From Thermosynechococcus sp. (lineage in GTDB: Bacteria > Cyanobacteriota > Cyanobacteriia > Thermosynechococcales > Thermosynechococcaceae), in assembly GCF_025999095.1 (NCBI RefSeq), contig NZ_AP024678.1:1705527-1769526 (forward strand): a DNA stretch of 64,000 bases. Direction: 5' to 3'. Positions within the stretch are counted from its first letter, which is position 1, and each line of letters starts with the position of its first letter. The notes beneath the pieces were generated by a model. That model saw only the letters and a list, made by a program, of their open reading frames with translations, did no database searches and was not told where the DNA came from. Below are positions 49,946-59,158 of this stretch, one piece after another. Position numbers and translations under genes: made by a program.

Positions 49946-52729
49946 ATGCCCGAATCTGGCGTCGAGGAAACCATCCGCCTCCAGTTTTTAGAAGAGGCCC
50001 AGGACTACCTGCAAACGATTGAGGCAGGGGTACTATGCCTCTCTCAACAGCCGGGACGGATGGATGAGGTGCTGCGGGCAGCACACTCGATTAAAGGCGG
50101 CGCGGCCATGATGGGCTTTACGTCCCTGAGTGAACTGGCCCACCGCCTTGAGGATTTCTTCAAGATTTTGAAATCCCGTCCCTGCGAGGACGCAGAGGTA
50201 CAACACCTTCTCCTCAAGGCGGTAGATCAACTGCAAGCAGTTATGATCCTCTACCGTCAAGGCGTTCAACCCAATGAGGGCTGGTGGCGCACCCAGGTGG
50301 AGCCAATTTTGGATCAGTTGCAGGGACGGTTGGGGGAGCCAACACCGGAGGATGATCTGGCCCTCCTCAGTGGTGATGATGGCCAGCAGATGCGGGTCGC
50401 TCTTTTTGAAACCGAGGTAGAGGCCTGTCTGCAACGCTTGGAGACCGTGCTGCAAACCCCTGGGCAACCCTGCCTTAAGGAGGAGCTGGCGATCGCTGCC
50501 CAAGAACTGGAAGCCCTCGGACAAATGCTCGAACTGCCTCAATTTGCCGAGTTTTGTGCCTCTGTTAGTGCCTATCTAGCACAGCCCAACTGTGATGTCA
50601 GGGGAACGGCCGCCAGCATTATTCAGCAATGGCGACGCTGCCAGGCCCTCGTCATCACCGGTCAACTGGCGGCTTTGCCCACCCACTTGGAAATCCCTGA
50701 AACCGATGACGGGGATCAAACCATTATTGATTTACCCCTGGCCAACCTCGATCAAGAATTGGGGGTCGAGGACTTTGCCAGTGCCGAAGTGGCGGCTTTC
50801 TCCTTGGGGGATTTATTGTCCCCCCCGCCCACCCCTACAGAGACGCCTGCCCCGGCGCTAGAGCCTGAGCCGCCTCCAAGGACTCCCCAACCCCCCACCC
50901 AAGAACCCAAGGAAATGACCGTGCGGGTGCCGGGGCATCAGTTAGATCAGCTCAGCGATCTGATGGGGGAATTGCTCATCGAGTGTAACGGTCTAGATTT
51001 ACAACGGGAACGCCTCCACCACCTGCTAGCGCTCCTCAAGCAAAAAGTACGTGCCCTTGAGCGTGCCAACTTTCGTCTGCGCACAGAGTATGACCGTGTC
51101 AGCGCTTCCCATTACTTGAGCCCCCAAAACCAGCATGACTTCGATGTCCTCGAGTTCGATCGCTACACGGATGTGCATCTGCTCTCCCAAGAGGTGATGG
51201 AAACGATTGTCCAAGTGCAGGAAATCACCACCGATCTGGAACTGAGCCTAGAGGACACCGAACGCACTGGCCGTGATCTCAACCGCACCGCCAAGCAACT
51301 TCAAGCTCGATTTACCCAGGTGCGGATGCGTCCCTTTGCCGACTTGGCCAACCGGTATCCGCGGTTAGTTCGGGAACTGAGCCGCGAGCATGGCAAAAAC
51401 GTCAACCTTGTCATTGAGGGCAGCCACATTCTCATTGACCGTACAGTGTTGAGTGTCTTGGCGGATCCCCTCTTGCACCTTGTCCGCAATGCTTTTGATC
51501 ACGGAATTGAGCCTGCAGAGGAACGCCAAGCCCTTGGTAAACCCGCCGTGGGAACGATTACTCTCAAGGCAGCCTATCGCGGTAACCAAACCGTGATTAC
51601 TGTGGCGGATGATGGCCGGGGTCTCAATCCAGAGAAAATTCGCCAAAGGGCACGGCAATTGGGCCTAGCCCGAGATTGGCTAGAAACTGCTAGCGATCGC
51701 GACCTTTGGCAACTGATTTTTGAGCCGGGCTTTTCAACGGCCGCGCAGGTGACTAGCCTCTCGGGACGCGGCGTAGGGATGGACGTAGTGCGCACCAATC
51801 TGCGCCAAATTCGCGGGGACATCCAGATCCAGAGTACTCCCGGCCAAGGGACGCGATTCACGATTACAATTCCCTACACCCTCTCGGTTGTACGGGCGCT
51901 TTTGATAGAGGCTGCCGGCATGCTTTTGGCAGTACCAACCGAAGTCATCGAAGAAATGGTGCTGGCCGATCGCTACCCCAGGGTTGAAGCCCTCGGCTCG
52001 ACCCTGATTGATTGGGAAGGCTATCTTATTCCTTTGCTTGAGCTGAGCCAGATTTTTCACTTTCAACGTCCCCCTTCCCCTGTGGAAATGCAGGGAGCCC
52101 CTGCCATCAACGCACCGACATTGATAATCCTGACCCAAGGAGAAACCGGCCTGGCGCTGCGGGTCGATCGCTACTGGAGCGAGCAGGAAGTCACCATTCG
52201 CCAAGTTGAAGGCGAACTCCCCCTACCCAAAGGCTTCAGTGGCTGCACCATTTTAGGGAATGGCCGCATTGTCCCCCTATTAGATCCCCTTGCCCTCTTT
52301 GATCGGCTAGAACAGCAGCGTCCCCGTGCCCCCGTGGCCAGCGCCGCTGCCCCTAGCCAAGACATCGTCCTTGTGGTTGATGATTCCGTGAACGTGCGGC
52401 GGTTCCTTGCCAGCACCCTCGAAAAAGCTGGCTACCGAGTCGAGCAAGCCAAAGATGGTCAGGAGGCGATCGATAAACTCCAAGGGGGACTGCAGGTCAA
52501 TGCCCTTGTCTGCGACATTGAAATGCCCCGCCTCGATGGGTTTGGCGTCCTTACTCAAATTCGCCGCATTCCCCAATGCCAAAACACCCCTGTGCTGATG
52601 CTGACCTCCCGCACCGGGCAAAAACACCGCCAGCTTGCAGAACGCCTGGGGGCAGCCGCCTACTTTAGCAAACCCTTCCGCGAAAGCGAACTCTTGGCCA
52701 CCCTTGATCAGTTGATCCACCATGCTTAA
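49946..52729 (+). CDS. pixL: Hybrid CheA histidine kinase PixL
   Basis: A 927-residue kinase. Domains in order: HPt with phospho-acceptor H47 (AAHSIKGGAAMMG), a second HPt-like segment (about 135-235) lacking a His at the equivalent site, Pro-rich linker (285-320), dimerisation (325-470), HATPase with HLVRNAFDHGIEP, DDGRGL and GRGVGMDVVR, CheW domain (about 660-790) and C-terminal receiver (805-925) with VVDDSVN and CDIEMPRLDG. Receives input from PixJ via PixI and feeds PixG/PixH. It begins two bases after pixJ. Confidence 0.93.
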   Translation: MPESGVEETIRLQFLEEAQDYLQTIEAGVLCLSQQPGRMDEVLRAAHSIKGGAAMMGFTSLSELAHRLEDFFKILKSRPCEDAEVQHLLLKAVDQLQAVMILYRQGVQPNEGWWRTQVEPILDQLQGRLGEPTPEDDLALLSGDDGQQMRVALFETEVEACLQRLETVLQTPGQPCLKEELAIAAQELEALGQMLELPQFAEFCASVSAYLAQPNCDVRGTAASIIQQWRRCQALVITGQLAALPTHLEIPETDDGDQTIIDLPLANLDQELGVEDFASAEVAAFSLGDLLSPPPTPTETPAPALEPEPPPRTPQPPTQEPKEMTVRVPGHQLDQLSDLMGELLIECNGLDLQRERLHHLLALLKQKVRALERANFRLRTEYDRVSASHYLSPQNQHDFDVLEFDRYTDVHLLSQEVMETIVQVQEITTDLELSLEDTERTGRDLNRTAKQLQARFTQVRMRPFADLANRYPRLVRELSREHGKNVNLVIEGSHILIDRTVLSVLADPLLHLVRNAFDHGIEPAEERQALGKPAVGTITLKAAYRGNQTVITVADDGRGLNPEKIRQRARQLGLARDWLETASDRDLWQLIFEPGFSTAAQVTSLSGRGVGMDVVRTNLRQIRGDIQIQSTPGQGTRFTITIPYTLSVVRALLIEAAGMLLAVPTEVIEEMVLADRYPRVEALGSTLIDWEGYLIPLLELSQIFHFQRPPSPVEMQGAPAINAPTLIILTQGETGLALRVDRYWSEQEVTIRQVEGELPLPKGFSGCTILGNGRIVPLLDPLALFDRLEQQRPRAPVASAAAPSQDIVLVVDDSVNVRRFLASTLEKAGYRVEQAKDGQEAIDKLQGGLQVNALVCDIEMPRLDGFGVLTQIRRIPQCQNTPVLMLTSRTGQKHRQLAERLGAAAYFSKPFRESELLATLDQLIHHA

Positions 52730-53219
52730 AAGCCGTCGCCGTCGCCAGAGCCAGCCCGTTGTTTTAGAGCAGTTCCTGACATTTAGCGTGCGCCAAGAGC
52801 AGTTTGCCGTGCCGATGGCACAGGCCTATCGAGTGATTCCGTTACCCCCTGTTCACGGGGATCCATACCAGCGGGGTATTGGCCTTGTTACCTATGAGGA
52901 TCGGGAGATTTTGGTTATTGATATTGGCCGCTGTTTGTTTGATGCCCCCTTCTCAGCCTCAGAAACCCAAAAGCTCAGGTTTTTGCTCATCCTCCAGCCC
53001 GGATTAGCGCAGGAATGGCTTGGCCTGCCCCTCACAGACCCCCCCGTCATTGAGCGCATTTCTCGGGAGGCCATTCATCCAATTCCCCCCAACTATCTCC
53101 ACTGGGGGAGCATTCACAACGTTAGTTCCCTCATGGTCAGTTATCAAGACGATCAGGAGCTACCGCCCCTCTTTATCGTGGATATTGAGCAGGTCCTGCA
53201 CACCTTAAAAACCCGATAG
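52722..53219 (+). CDS. CheW-like protein ending the pix operon
   Basis: A 165-residue CheW-fold protein (about 15-160), with basic N-terminus KSRRRRQ and pattern FLTFSVRQEQFAVPMAQAYR and DREILVIDIGR. Its ATG lies eight bases inside the end of pixL, so it is translationally coupled. It is diverged from PixI, so a second adaptor with a different partner is likely. I do not know a standard name for it. Confidence 0.8.
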   Translation: MLKSRRRRQSQPVVLEQFLTFSVRQEQFAVPMAQAYRVIPLPPVHGDPYQRGIGLVTYEDREILVIDIGRCLFDAPFSASETQKLRFLLILQPGLAQEWLGLPLTDPPVIERISREAIHPIPPNYLHWGSIHNVSSLMVSYQDDQELPPLFIVDIEQVLHTLKTR

Positions 53220-53354
53220 ATGGCATAGATTCCGTGTATTTGGGGGGATTTGTGAGCTAGCCAGGAGTACGCCCTATGAAACTGCTGCTCCTTGGATACA
53301 ACCGCAAGCCGCCTAGCTCCACCAAGGCACCCTTAATTGCTCGATTAATTGCTC

Positions 53355-53622
53355 GATCTTGAGAACTGGTGTGAGGAGATTGACGCCTTGGGCAAACCAG
53401 AGAAACGGGAACAGCGCCACTGCCTTGAAGTGTTACCCCATGCGTGAGCAACGGCGTCCCATAGAAGGCCACCGCAAGGAAAGCCCTAGCCGCAAGCCCT
53501 CCTTACGAGACTGCCCTTGACCTGGTGGAATAAGACCGCCCCTTGATCCTGAACCATTGCCCCAAACCTGTCCCTTTTTGGAAGCGCAAATTTTTCAGGA
53601 ACTGCTCGACCTCTGGCCTTAA
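53355..53622 (+). pseudogene. Decayed DUF29-family gene
   Basis: The 467-base gap after the pix operon holds remains of a DUF29 protein, read in three frames: 53355-53447 (DLENWCEEIDALGKPEKRE, then stop), 53440-53520 (MREQRRPIEGHRKESPSRKP, then stop), 53501-53533 (PYETALDLVE, then stop) and 53545-53622 (DPEPLPQTCPFLEAQ, then LLDLWP and stop). These match, in order, the family core DLENLIEEIESMG, the REQRRRIE region, the AYENA region and the end FPEECPYTLEQ. The middle (about 20 residues) and the start are missing. The family assignment is from recalled consensus; the shared order supports it. Confidence 0.7.
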
Positions 53623-53661
53623 CCCATAGATTCTATCCCTTGCCAATCAACCATGGGCAAA

Positions 53662-53681
53662 TCTAAACTGGTCTAAACTGG
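53662..53681. repeat. Perfect 10-bp tandem duplication
   Basis: TCTAAACTGG occurs twice head to tail, ending six bases before the start of the HDAC-like gene. The copies are identical. Confidence 0.85.
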
Positions 53682-53686
53682 CTTAA

Positions 53687-54649
53687 ATGATGTTTTCCCC
53701 TGTCTTTATCTATAGCGATCGCTTCCTAGAACATCGCTGCCCTCAGTTTCACTTTGAGCGGCCAGAACGCTTAGTGTCCATCTGCCGGCATTTACAGGCA
53801 GCATTTCCGGCGGCAGAGTGGCGCGAACCTACGCCTGTGGCAGAAGGCTTAACCCCTTGGCTAGAAAAGATTCACAGTCGGGTGTACTTAGACCAATTAG
53901 CCCAAATGGCCGCAGCAGGGGGGGGCTGGTTAGATCCCGATACCTACCTCAATGACCAGAGCGATCGCGTGGCACGGTTAGCCGTACAGGCTTGGCTCGA
54001 TGGGGTAGATTTGGCCCTCCAGCGGCAGCAACCAATTTTTATTTTGGCGCGTCCCCCCGGTCACCATGCCCTACGGCAGCGGGGAATGGGATTTTGTCTG
54101 TTGGCCAATGCCGCCATTGCTAGCCACTACGCCCTCAGTTTGCCGGGTATTCAACGCGTTGCTATTCTCGATTGGGATGTCCACCACGGCAATGGTACCC
54201 AAGCCCTGGTTCAAGATGATCCTCAGATTGCCTATTGTTCGCTCCATGAGTTTCCCGCCTATCCCTATACGGGCGAGGGGGGCGATCGCGGGCCCTACAA
54301 CAATGTCCTCAACTTACCCATGCCCCCAGGTTCCAATGGGGAAGCCTATCGCGCCGCTTTTCAAGATCAAGTCATGCCCTTTTTGCAGCAATGGAATCCA
54401 GATTTACTTATCCTCAGTGCGGGGTATGATGCCCACCGTGACGATCCCCTTTCCAGTATTGAACTAGAGGATGCCGATTATGGCTGGATGATGCACCAGT
54501 GCTTGCAGATTACTCACCGCCTTGTGGTTGGTTTAGAAGGGGGATACGACCTTGATGCTTTGGGGCGATCGCTCGTTGCTACAGTACAAGCGGCGGTTCT
54601 CGACAATGCCCCTGTAGGACCGCCGCATGGAGGGCAAGGTAGGGTTTAG
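53687..54649 (+). CDS. Histone-deacetylase-family amidohydrolase
   Basis: Zinc amidohydrolase of the class II HDAC/acetylpolyamine amidohydrolase family, 320 residues. Active-site features: RPPGHHALRQRGMGFC (paired histidines), DWDVHHGNG (zinc Asp and His), SAGYDAHRDDPL (zinc Asp) and GLEGGYDL. Bacterial members deacetylate small amines or proteins; the substrate is unknown here. A tandem ATG pair starts the gene. Confidence 0.9.
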   Translation: MMFSPVFIYSDRFLEHRCPQFHFERPERLVSICRHLQAAFPAAEWREPTPVAEGLTPWLEKIHSRVYLDQLAQMAAAGGGWLDPDTYLNDQSDRVARLAVQAWLDGVDLALQRQQPIFILARPPGHHALRQRGMGFCLLANAAIASHYALSLPGIQRVAILDWDVHHGNGTQALVQDDPQIAYCSLHEFPAYPYTGEGGDRGPYNNVLNLPMPPGSNGEAYRAAFQDQVMPFLQQWNPDLLILSAGYDAHRDDPLSSIELEDADYGWMMHQCLQITHRLVVGLEGGYDLDALGRSLVATVQAAVLDNAPVGPPHGGQGRV

Positions 54650-54752
54650 CAACAACTGCATCGGCAAATCTCCCCACTAGGCCTGCACGAGCCTGGGCAC
54701 ACAGCTGGCCTGCCGTTGGGGATTCCGAGGACTGGCCTCTATTGCCCACAGT

Positions 54753-55007
54753 CTATTGCCCACAATTGTCAGGCGGCTGCTCCAAGTGTGGCACAGGGTC
54801 ATAGCCGCCCGCTGCAAAGGGGTGGCAGCGCAAAATGCGGCGAATTGCCAGATAGGTTCCCTTCACGGCCCCGAAGCGGGCGATCGCCTCAACCGCATAG
54901 GCAGAACAAGTGGGCGTATAGCGGCACGTGGGCAACAATAGCGGTGAAATCCAGCCTTGATAAAGGCGAATCAAAAGGATCAATGCTTTAGCCAGCCAGT
55001 ACCTCAT
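54753..55007 (-). CDS. yidD: Membrane protein insertion efficiency factor YidD
   Basis: An 84-residue protein with an N-terminal hydrophobic helix ([17 protein letters not shown]), then the strongly conserved [15 protein letters not shown] and [18 protein letters not shown]. It helps YidC-dependent insertion. In many bacteria it lies next to rnpA-yidC; here it is about 45 kb away, upstream of the HDAC gene end. Confidence 0.93.
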   Translation of the reverse strand: MRYWLAKALILLIRLYQGWISPLLLPTCRYTPTCSAYAVEAIARFGAVKGTYLAIRRILRCHPFAAGGYDPVPHLEQPPDNCGQ

Positions 55008-55013
55008 AACACT

Positions 55014-55041
55014 TAATGCTTAATGGGTAATGCTTAATGGG
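55014..55041. repeat. Perfect 14-bp tandem duplication at the cobM stop
   Basis: TAATGCTTAATGGG occurs twice head to tail. The cobM stop codon (55034-55036) lies in one copy, so the duplication may have set the end of the gene. The yidD start is seven bases before the array. Confidence 0.85.
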
Positions 55042-55819
55042 GGCGAAACAGGTGATGGTGTTCTGGACGATAAAGACAGGAGCGCAAGGCGTCACGGCGC
55101 TGCTGTTGCACCGCCAAGGCTGGACTAATTAAGTACAGAGTTGTGCGCGTCAATCGCTGCTGCTGACTAAACGCCGCCATTTCCGCCAAGGGAACTAGCC
55201 ACAACTGCTCATCAGGCCATCCCAAGCGGTAGCCGACAGCAACCAGTGTGTCTGGTGGATAGTACTGAAGGAGGTCTCGCTGGGCACCTTGGACACGGTT
55301 AGCACTCAGATAGAGGCATAAACTCGCCCTGTGGGCTGCTAAACTGGCCAACTCTTCGGTGGGGGGCACGCGGGTACGGCCACTGGCACGGGTGAGGATA
55401 ATTGTCTGTACCAATTCGGGCAGGGTGAGTTCGGCATTAAGGCGGGCGGCGGCCAATTGATAGGCACTAATGCCGGGGACCACTTCAACGGTAATGCCTG
55501 CTTCCACGAGGCGGGCAATCTGCTCGTGAATGGCACTGTAGAGGCTGGGATCTCCCGACTGCAACCGCACCACTTGTTTACCCGCCTGCACCGCTTCAAC
55601 CATCAGCGGCACGATTTCTTCTAGGGTCATTGCGGCCGTGGGAATGCGGGTGGCATGCGGCGACGCAAATTGCAAAATCCCCGCCGGCACCAAGGAATCG
55701 GCATAGAGAATTACATCCGCCCCTTGAATGAGCCGTTGCCCCTTGAGGGTGAGCAATTCTGGATCTCCAGGGCCAGCCCCGACAAAGTAAACCCCCGCCG
55801 CCGTCTTGCTTTCCACCAC
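55034..55819 (-). CDS. cobM: Precorrin-4 C11-methyltransferase
   Basis: SAM-dependent methylation of C11 in corrin synthesis (cobalamin pathway). Family motifs: VYFVGAGPGDPELLTLKG, YADSLVP, RLQSGDPSLYSAIHEQ and VVPGISAYQLAAA. The 261 residues are standard. The last residues and stop lie in a 14-bp tandem duplication. Confidence 0.93.
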   Translation of the reverse strand: MVESKTAAGVYFVGAGPGDPELLTLKGQRLIQGADVILYADSLVPAGILQFASPHATRIPTAAMTLEEIVPLMVEAVQAGKQVVRLQSGDPSLYSAIHEQIARLVEAGITVEVVPGISAYQLAAARLNAELTLPELVQTIILTRASGRTRVPPTEELASLAAHRASLCLYLSANRVQGAQRDLLQYYPPDTLVAVGYRLGWPDEQLWLVPLAEMAAFSQQQRLTRTTLYLISPALAVQQQRRDALRSCLYRPEHHHLFRPH

Positions 55820-55915
55820 GACACTGCACCTGACTATGCCTTTATTTAAGATTAACTATTACAGGGGGCACCATTATGTCAGGATCAAAACAAGTCAGTG
55901 CAAGAGGCAAAAACT

Positions 55916-56515
55916 ATGAGTGGCAAACGCATCTTGATGCTCGTGGGTGACTATGTCGAAGACTACGAGGTGATGGTGCCTTTCCAAGCCTTGCAAATGG
56001 TGGGTCACACAGTGCATGCCGTCTGCCCGGATAAAGTAGCGGGCGACAGCGTGCGCACAGCCGTCCACGATTTTGAGGGAGATCAAACCTACAGCGAAAA
56101 ACCCGGGCATCAGTTTACCCTCAATGCCAGCTTTGCGGAAATCGATCCCAGTACCTATGATGCCTTAGTGGTGCCAGGAGGGCGTGCCCCGGAGTATTTG
56201 CGCCTCAACCCACGGGTACTGGAAATCACCAAGCACTTTGGCGAGACCGAAAAACCCATTGCCGCCATTTGTCACGGCCTGCAACTGTTGGCGGCAGCGG
56301 GGGTGCTGGCCGGTAAAACCTGTACTGCCTATCCGGCCTGCGGTCCTGAGGTGGTGAGTGCAGGGGGCAACTTTACCCCTGTGGCGGTGGATGCCGTGGT
56401 GGTGGATGGCAATCTGGTCACCGCCCCCGCTTGGCCAGCCCATCCCCGGTGGTTGGCAGCTTTTCTTGAGGTTTTGGGAACCACAATTAACCATCGGCCT
56501 TTGGCAGCGGTTTAG
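55916..56515 (+). CDS. DJ-1/PfpI family protein
   Basis: A 199-residue flavodoxin-like protein of the DJ-1/PfpI superfamily, with nucleophilic Cys in AICHGLQLL (near 118) and [14 protein letters not shown]. Members are deglycases, proteases or stress proteins, so the reaction is open. ATG at 55916 has GAGG eight bases upstream; a GTG at 55898 would add six residues. Confidence 0.87.
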   Translation: MSGKRILMLVGDYVEDYEVMVPFQALQMVGHTVHAVCPDKVAGDSVRTAVHDFEGDQTYSEKPGHQFTLNASFAEIDPSTYDALVVPGGRAPEYLRLNPRVLEITKHFGETEKPIAAICHGLQLLAAAGVLAGKTCTAYPACGPEVVSAGGNFTPVAVDAVVVDGNLVTAPAWPAHPRWLAAFLEVLGTTINHRPLAAV

Positions 56516-56527
56516 GGTGACGGTGGT

Positions 56528-57103
56528 ATGGCGATCGCCCTTAGCCAAATTGCTCACTATTTGCAACGACACCAACTCAACTATCGGTTGAATGCGCCCA
56601 ACCACCAAATTATTACTGGCGTCAATGGTGATCACCTTGAGCGATTTATCGTTGTCATTGAGTTAGATGAGGGGGGCGAGTTCTTTAAGCTCTATGCCCC
56701 CAATCTCTTGCCAGGCATTAAAACCCACCGCTTTCGTGACGCCATTTTACAAACGCTGCTGTGCATTTCGTGGCAGACAAAGATGTTGCAGTGGGAGTAC
56801 GATCCCAAGGCGGGTGAAGTGCGGGCGATGATTGAATTCCCCATTGAGGACAGCACCCTGACTGAACGGCAATTTTTTCGCTGCTTGGGGGCACTTGTGG
56901 AAATCGTTGACAATACGGTACCGCGGCTGCGGCGGTTGGTGCAACAGGACCCTTTCCCTCCAGAGGCGGATCTAGCCATGGGTGAACGCCTACTGCTGAC
57001 GATTCAGGAAGAGGCACCGGGGCTATTGGATCTCATCGCCCAAGCCCTTGAAGCGCGTCGCCAACGGGGTCAGATAAATCAGATCAATTTAGATTTGGGT
57101 TAG
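56528..57103 (+). CDS. Cyanobacterial protein, YbjN/secretion-chaperone-like
   Basis: A 191-residue protein with alternating strands and helices (RFIVVIELDEGGEFFKLYAPNL is one strand pair; QTLLCISWQTKMLQWEYD follows), reminiscent of YbjN or type III chaperone folds. The likeness is only at pattern level. It starts 12 bases after the DJ-1 gene, so the two may be co-transcribed. Its end overlaps the convergent gene by four bases. Confidence 0.6.
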   Translation: MAIALSQIAHYLQRHQLNYRLNAPNHQIITGVNGDHLERFIVVIELDEGGEFFKLYAPNLLPGIKTHRFRDAILQTLLCISWQTKMLQWEYDPKAGEVRAMIEFPIEDSTLTERQFFRCLGALVEIVDNTVPRLRRLVQQDPFPPEADLAMGERLLLTIQEEAPGLLDLIAQALEARRQRGQINQINLDLG

Positions 57104-58734
57104 GACCCAGGGGGAGCCTGGCGTGCGTAGAAGCGGCCCTGTTTTACTTCAATCAATCCCTGACACTTCTGGCAACTAAAGCGCCACAGCTTACCCACGG
57201 GAATTTTTAGGGGCTGATGACAATGGGGGCACTCACCACTCCACACTTCCTCATCCCCAAGCATCCACAGACTGCCCACAACCATCGGCAAGCCAATAAT
57301 CGCTCCTAATCCCGTCGCACAAAAGCCTAACCCCATGACCATCCCAGCAATACCTGCCACCTTTGACTGATCATCGCGGGGCACTTTTTCAATTCTGGGA
57401 GTGGTGTAAATTTCCTCTGCAGAGGCGGCCGCTGGGGGTTCTGTGGCGGTTTCAGGGAGTGGTGGGGTTTCTTGGGTTTTATCTGCCTTAGGTTGCGGTG
57501 CAGGCTCAGCCTCTAACCAAGGATCCTGTAGGGGAGGATAGCTAACGGGTTCTTGAGCTTGGGGGGGTGGGGGTGCAGGGGGTAAAGTGTCTGGGGTGGC
57601 CCAAGGATCCGCAACGACGGAGGGAGCATCTAGAACGATCTCCCCCTGAGGCGAGGATTCAGCTGCAGCCGCTATCTCAGAGGTGATCGCGGTGGGTGGG
57701 CTGATCTCAGTCTCTAGGGCTTCTAGGGCGGCAATACCCTTGTCCTCAATCGTCGGTTCAGGGACGTCGTATACCTCGGGGGCCGATTGTTCTAAGGTGG
57801 CCTCAAAGAACGCCAGGGTGGGTTCGGGCATTTCAGCAACACTGTCTGGAGTTTTTGGTGTTGCAGTGCTCTGTTCTAGAGACGCTGGGCCTTCTTCGGG
57901 TGGTTCAGCAGGAGCCTCGCGGACTGGCAATTCCCCCAAAAATCCATTCAGGGTGTCGGATTCAGTGCATTCTTCCTGGAGGGAGGGCAGCTCAAGGGCG
58001 GATGGCAGTTCCTCACTGCCCAAATTGGCCTCTGGCGATTCTGAGGATGAGTTTGGGTCAAAGGCGGCAGCTAAATCTGCTAAGCTCATGTCCTCATCGG
58101 AATCAATTTCCGGGACTTCACCTAGGAAACTCTCTTGGGGCACACTGATCGGTTCTGCCCCTGTCCCCTCCTCAGCATTTTCAGCAACTTGCTCTAGGGG
58201 AGAAGCTGCTGCAGGGGCAACAATATCCCCATATTCAGGTGTCGTCTCTACTGGGATGGGCTGTTCCTCTGCTTGGGGCGATCGCGCCACGGTATCCTGA
58301 CTTTCAGAGGTAGAAGGTGCCGCGGAGGTCATAAAAGCGGACATCCAATCCCCCAATGTCGGTTCAGGCGGAGATGGCTCAGGGGGTGCTGTTTCAGGGG
58401 CCCATGGATCTGCGATCGCCGGCAGCGGGGGTTGAACGGCAGGCATGACCTGTAATGCAAAATGACTTTCCCAGAGGGGGACGCCCAACACCCGTGACTC
58501 AATGAAAACCCGTTGAATCTCTGGCAAGTGCAATTTTTCTAGGGCGGTGCGGATCAGGGTTGCGGCTGCCGCTTGATTGAGCATTTTTTCTGAATGCAGG
58601 GTGATCATTAGCTCCTCGGCCTGACGCACCACCGTGGCCTTTACCCGCTTGGGCATGAGGACAGCATTCAGCAGTGTGCCAATGGCTCGGGGGTCGCCCT
58701 GCCGCGCCATATCGAGCAAACGGGAGTCACTCAT
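57100..58734 (-). CDS. Acidic membrane protein with zinc-ribbon end
   Basis: A 544-residue protein of unknown function. The N-terminal 100 residues are folded and mixed (MARQGDPRAIGTLLNAVLM). Residues about 110-440 are a long acidic, Pro/Glu/Ser-rich low-complexity region. A hydrophobic hairpin (about 457-490) follows, then a C-terminal pair of CxxC motifs (CPHC and CQKC) forming a probable zinc ribbon. It is perhaps a membrane-anchored adaptor. The acidic part suggests a disordered tether. Confidence 0.6.
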   Translation of the reverse strand: MSDSRLLDMARQGDPRAIGTLLNAVLMPKRVKATVVRQAEELMITLHSEKMLNQAAAATLIRTALEKLHLPEIQRVFIESRVLGVPLWESHFALQVMPAVQPPLPAIADPWAPETAPPEPSPPEPTLGDWMSAFMTSAAPSTSESQDTVARSPQAEEQPIPVETTPEYGDIVAPAAASPLEQVAENAEEGTGAEPISVPQESFLGEVPEIDSDEDMSLADLAAAFDPNSSSESPEANLGSEELPSALELPSLQEECTESDTLNGFLGELPVREAPAEPPEEGPASLEQSTATPKTPDSVAEMPEPTLAFFEATLEQSAPEVYDVPEPTIEDKGIAALEALETEISPPTAITSEIAAAAESSPQGEIVLDAPSVVADPWATPDTLPPAPPPPQAQEPVSYPPLQDPWLEAEPAPQPKADKTQETPPLPETATEPPAAASAEEIYTTPRIEKVPRDDQSKVAGIAGMVMGLGFCATGLGAIIGLPMVVGSLWMLGDEEVWSGECPHCHQPLKIPVGKLWRFSCQKCQGLIEVKQGRFYARQAPPGS

Positions 58735-59158
58735 AAACCGATGAATGGAATGAAATGGGGTGCCGCTCCTTCTAGCCTACTGCGATTTCAAGAGAGTGAT
58801 GGCTGACTGCTCGCGATCGCTCCGTTCCTATCTCTCTATCTACCAAAGCGCAGTCCAATCCACGCCCTCAATCTAGAGCCGCTGCCAAGCTTGGAAAAAA
58901 TCCCTTCGGCATCAAGGACATCCATACCCTTTTCTGAAGCGGCGGCTACAGGATCCTTGATTTGTGCGTTACCCTTTCGGCGTAACTTACCTTTTCGGGG
59001 ATTTCAGTGGGGCTATGCGGGGGATAGACTAGCCCGAACCATCTTTAGTGTAGCTAAAGGATGGCTAAATGACAACCCACTAAAGCATGTAAATTGTTAC
59101 AAATAATTGCGAGCGCGCACTAGACTGGGAAAAAGAGGTTCACAAGTTTCAACAGGGC
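58735..59158. other. 424-bp divergent gap without a recognised gene
   Basis: Between the divergent acidic protein and the ABC exporter. It has an inverted repeat GTTAC/GTAAC at 58968-58986 and a stronger stem at 59039-59064 in the exporter leader. Short frames here have no ribosome-binding site and resemble no family. I see no tRNA or known RNA. Confidence 0.55.
59039..59064 (+). promoter_or_regulatory. Hairpin upstream of the ABC exporter
   Basis: CCATCTTTAG (59039-59048) pairs with CTAAAGGATGG (59054-59064) with one bulged base and loop TGTAG. No T run follows, so it is not a terminator. It lies about 95 bases before the gene start; whether it is inside the transcript is unknown. Confidence 0.4.

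Noticed and set aside
53257-53472. Possible 71-residue minus-strand protein
   Set aside because: It lies opposite the DUF29 remnant and has no features of its own.
58891-59106. Possible 71-residue protein before the ABC exporter
   Set aside because: No ribosome-binding site, no family likeness, and it covers the hairpin at 59039-59064.
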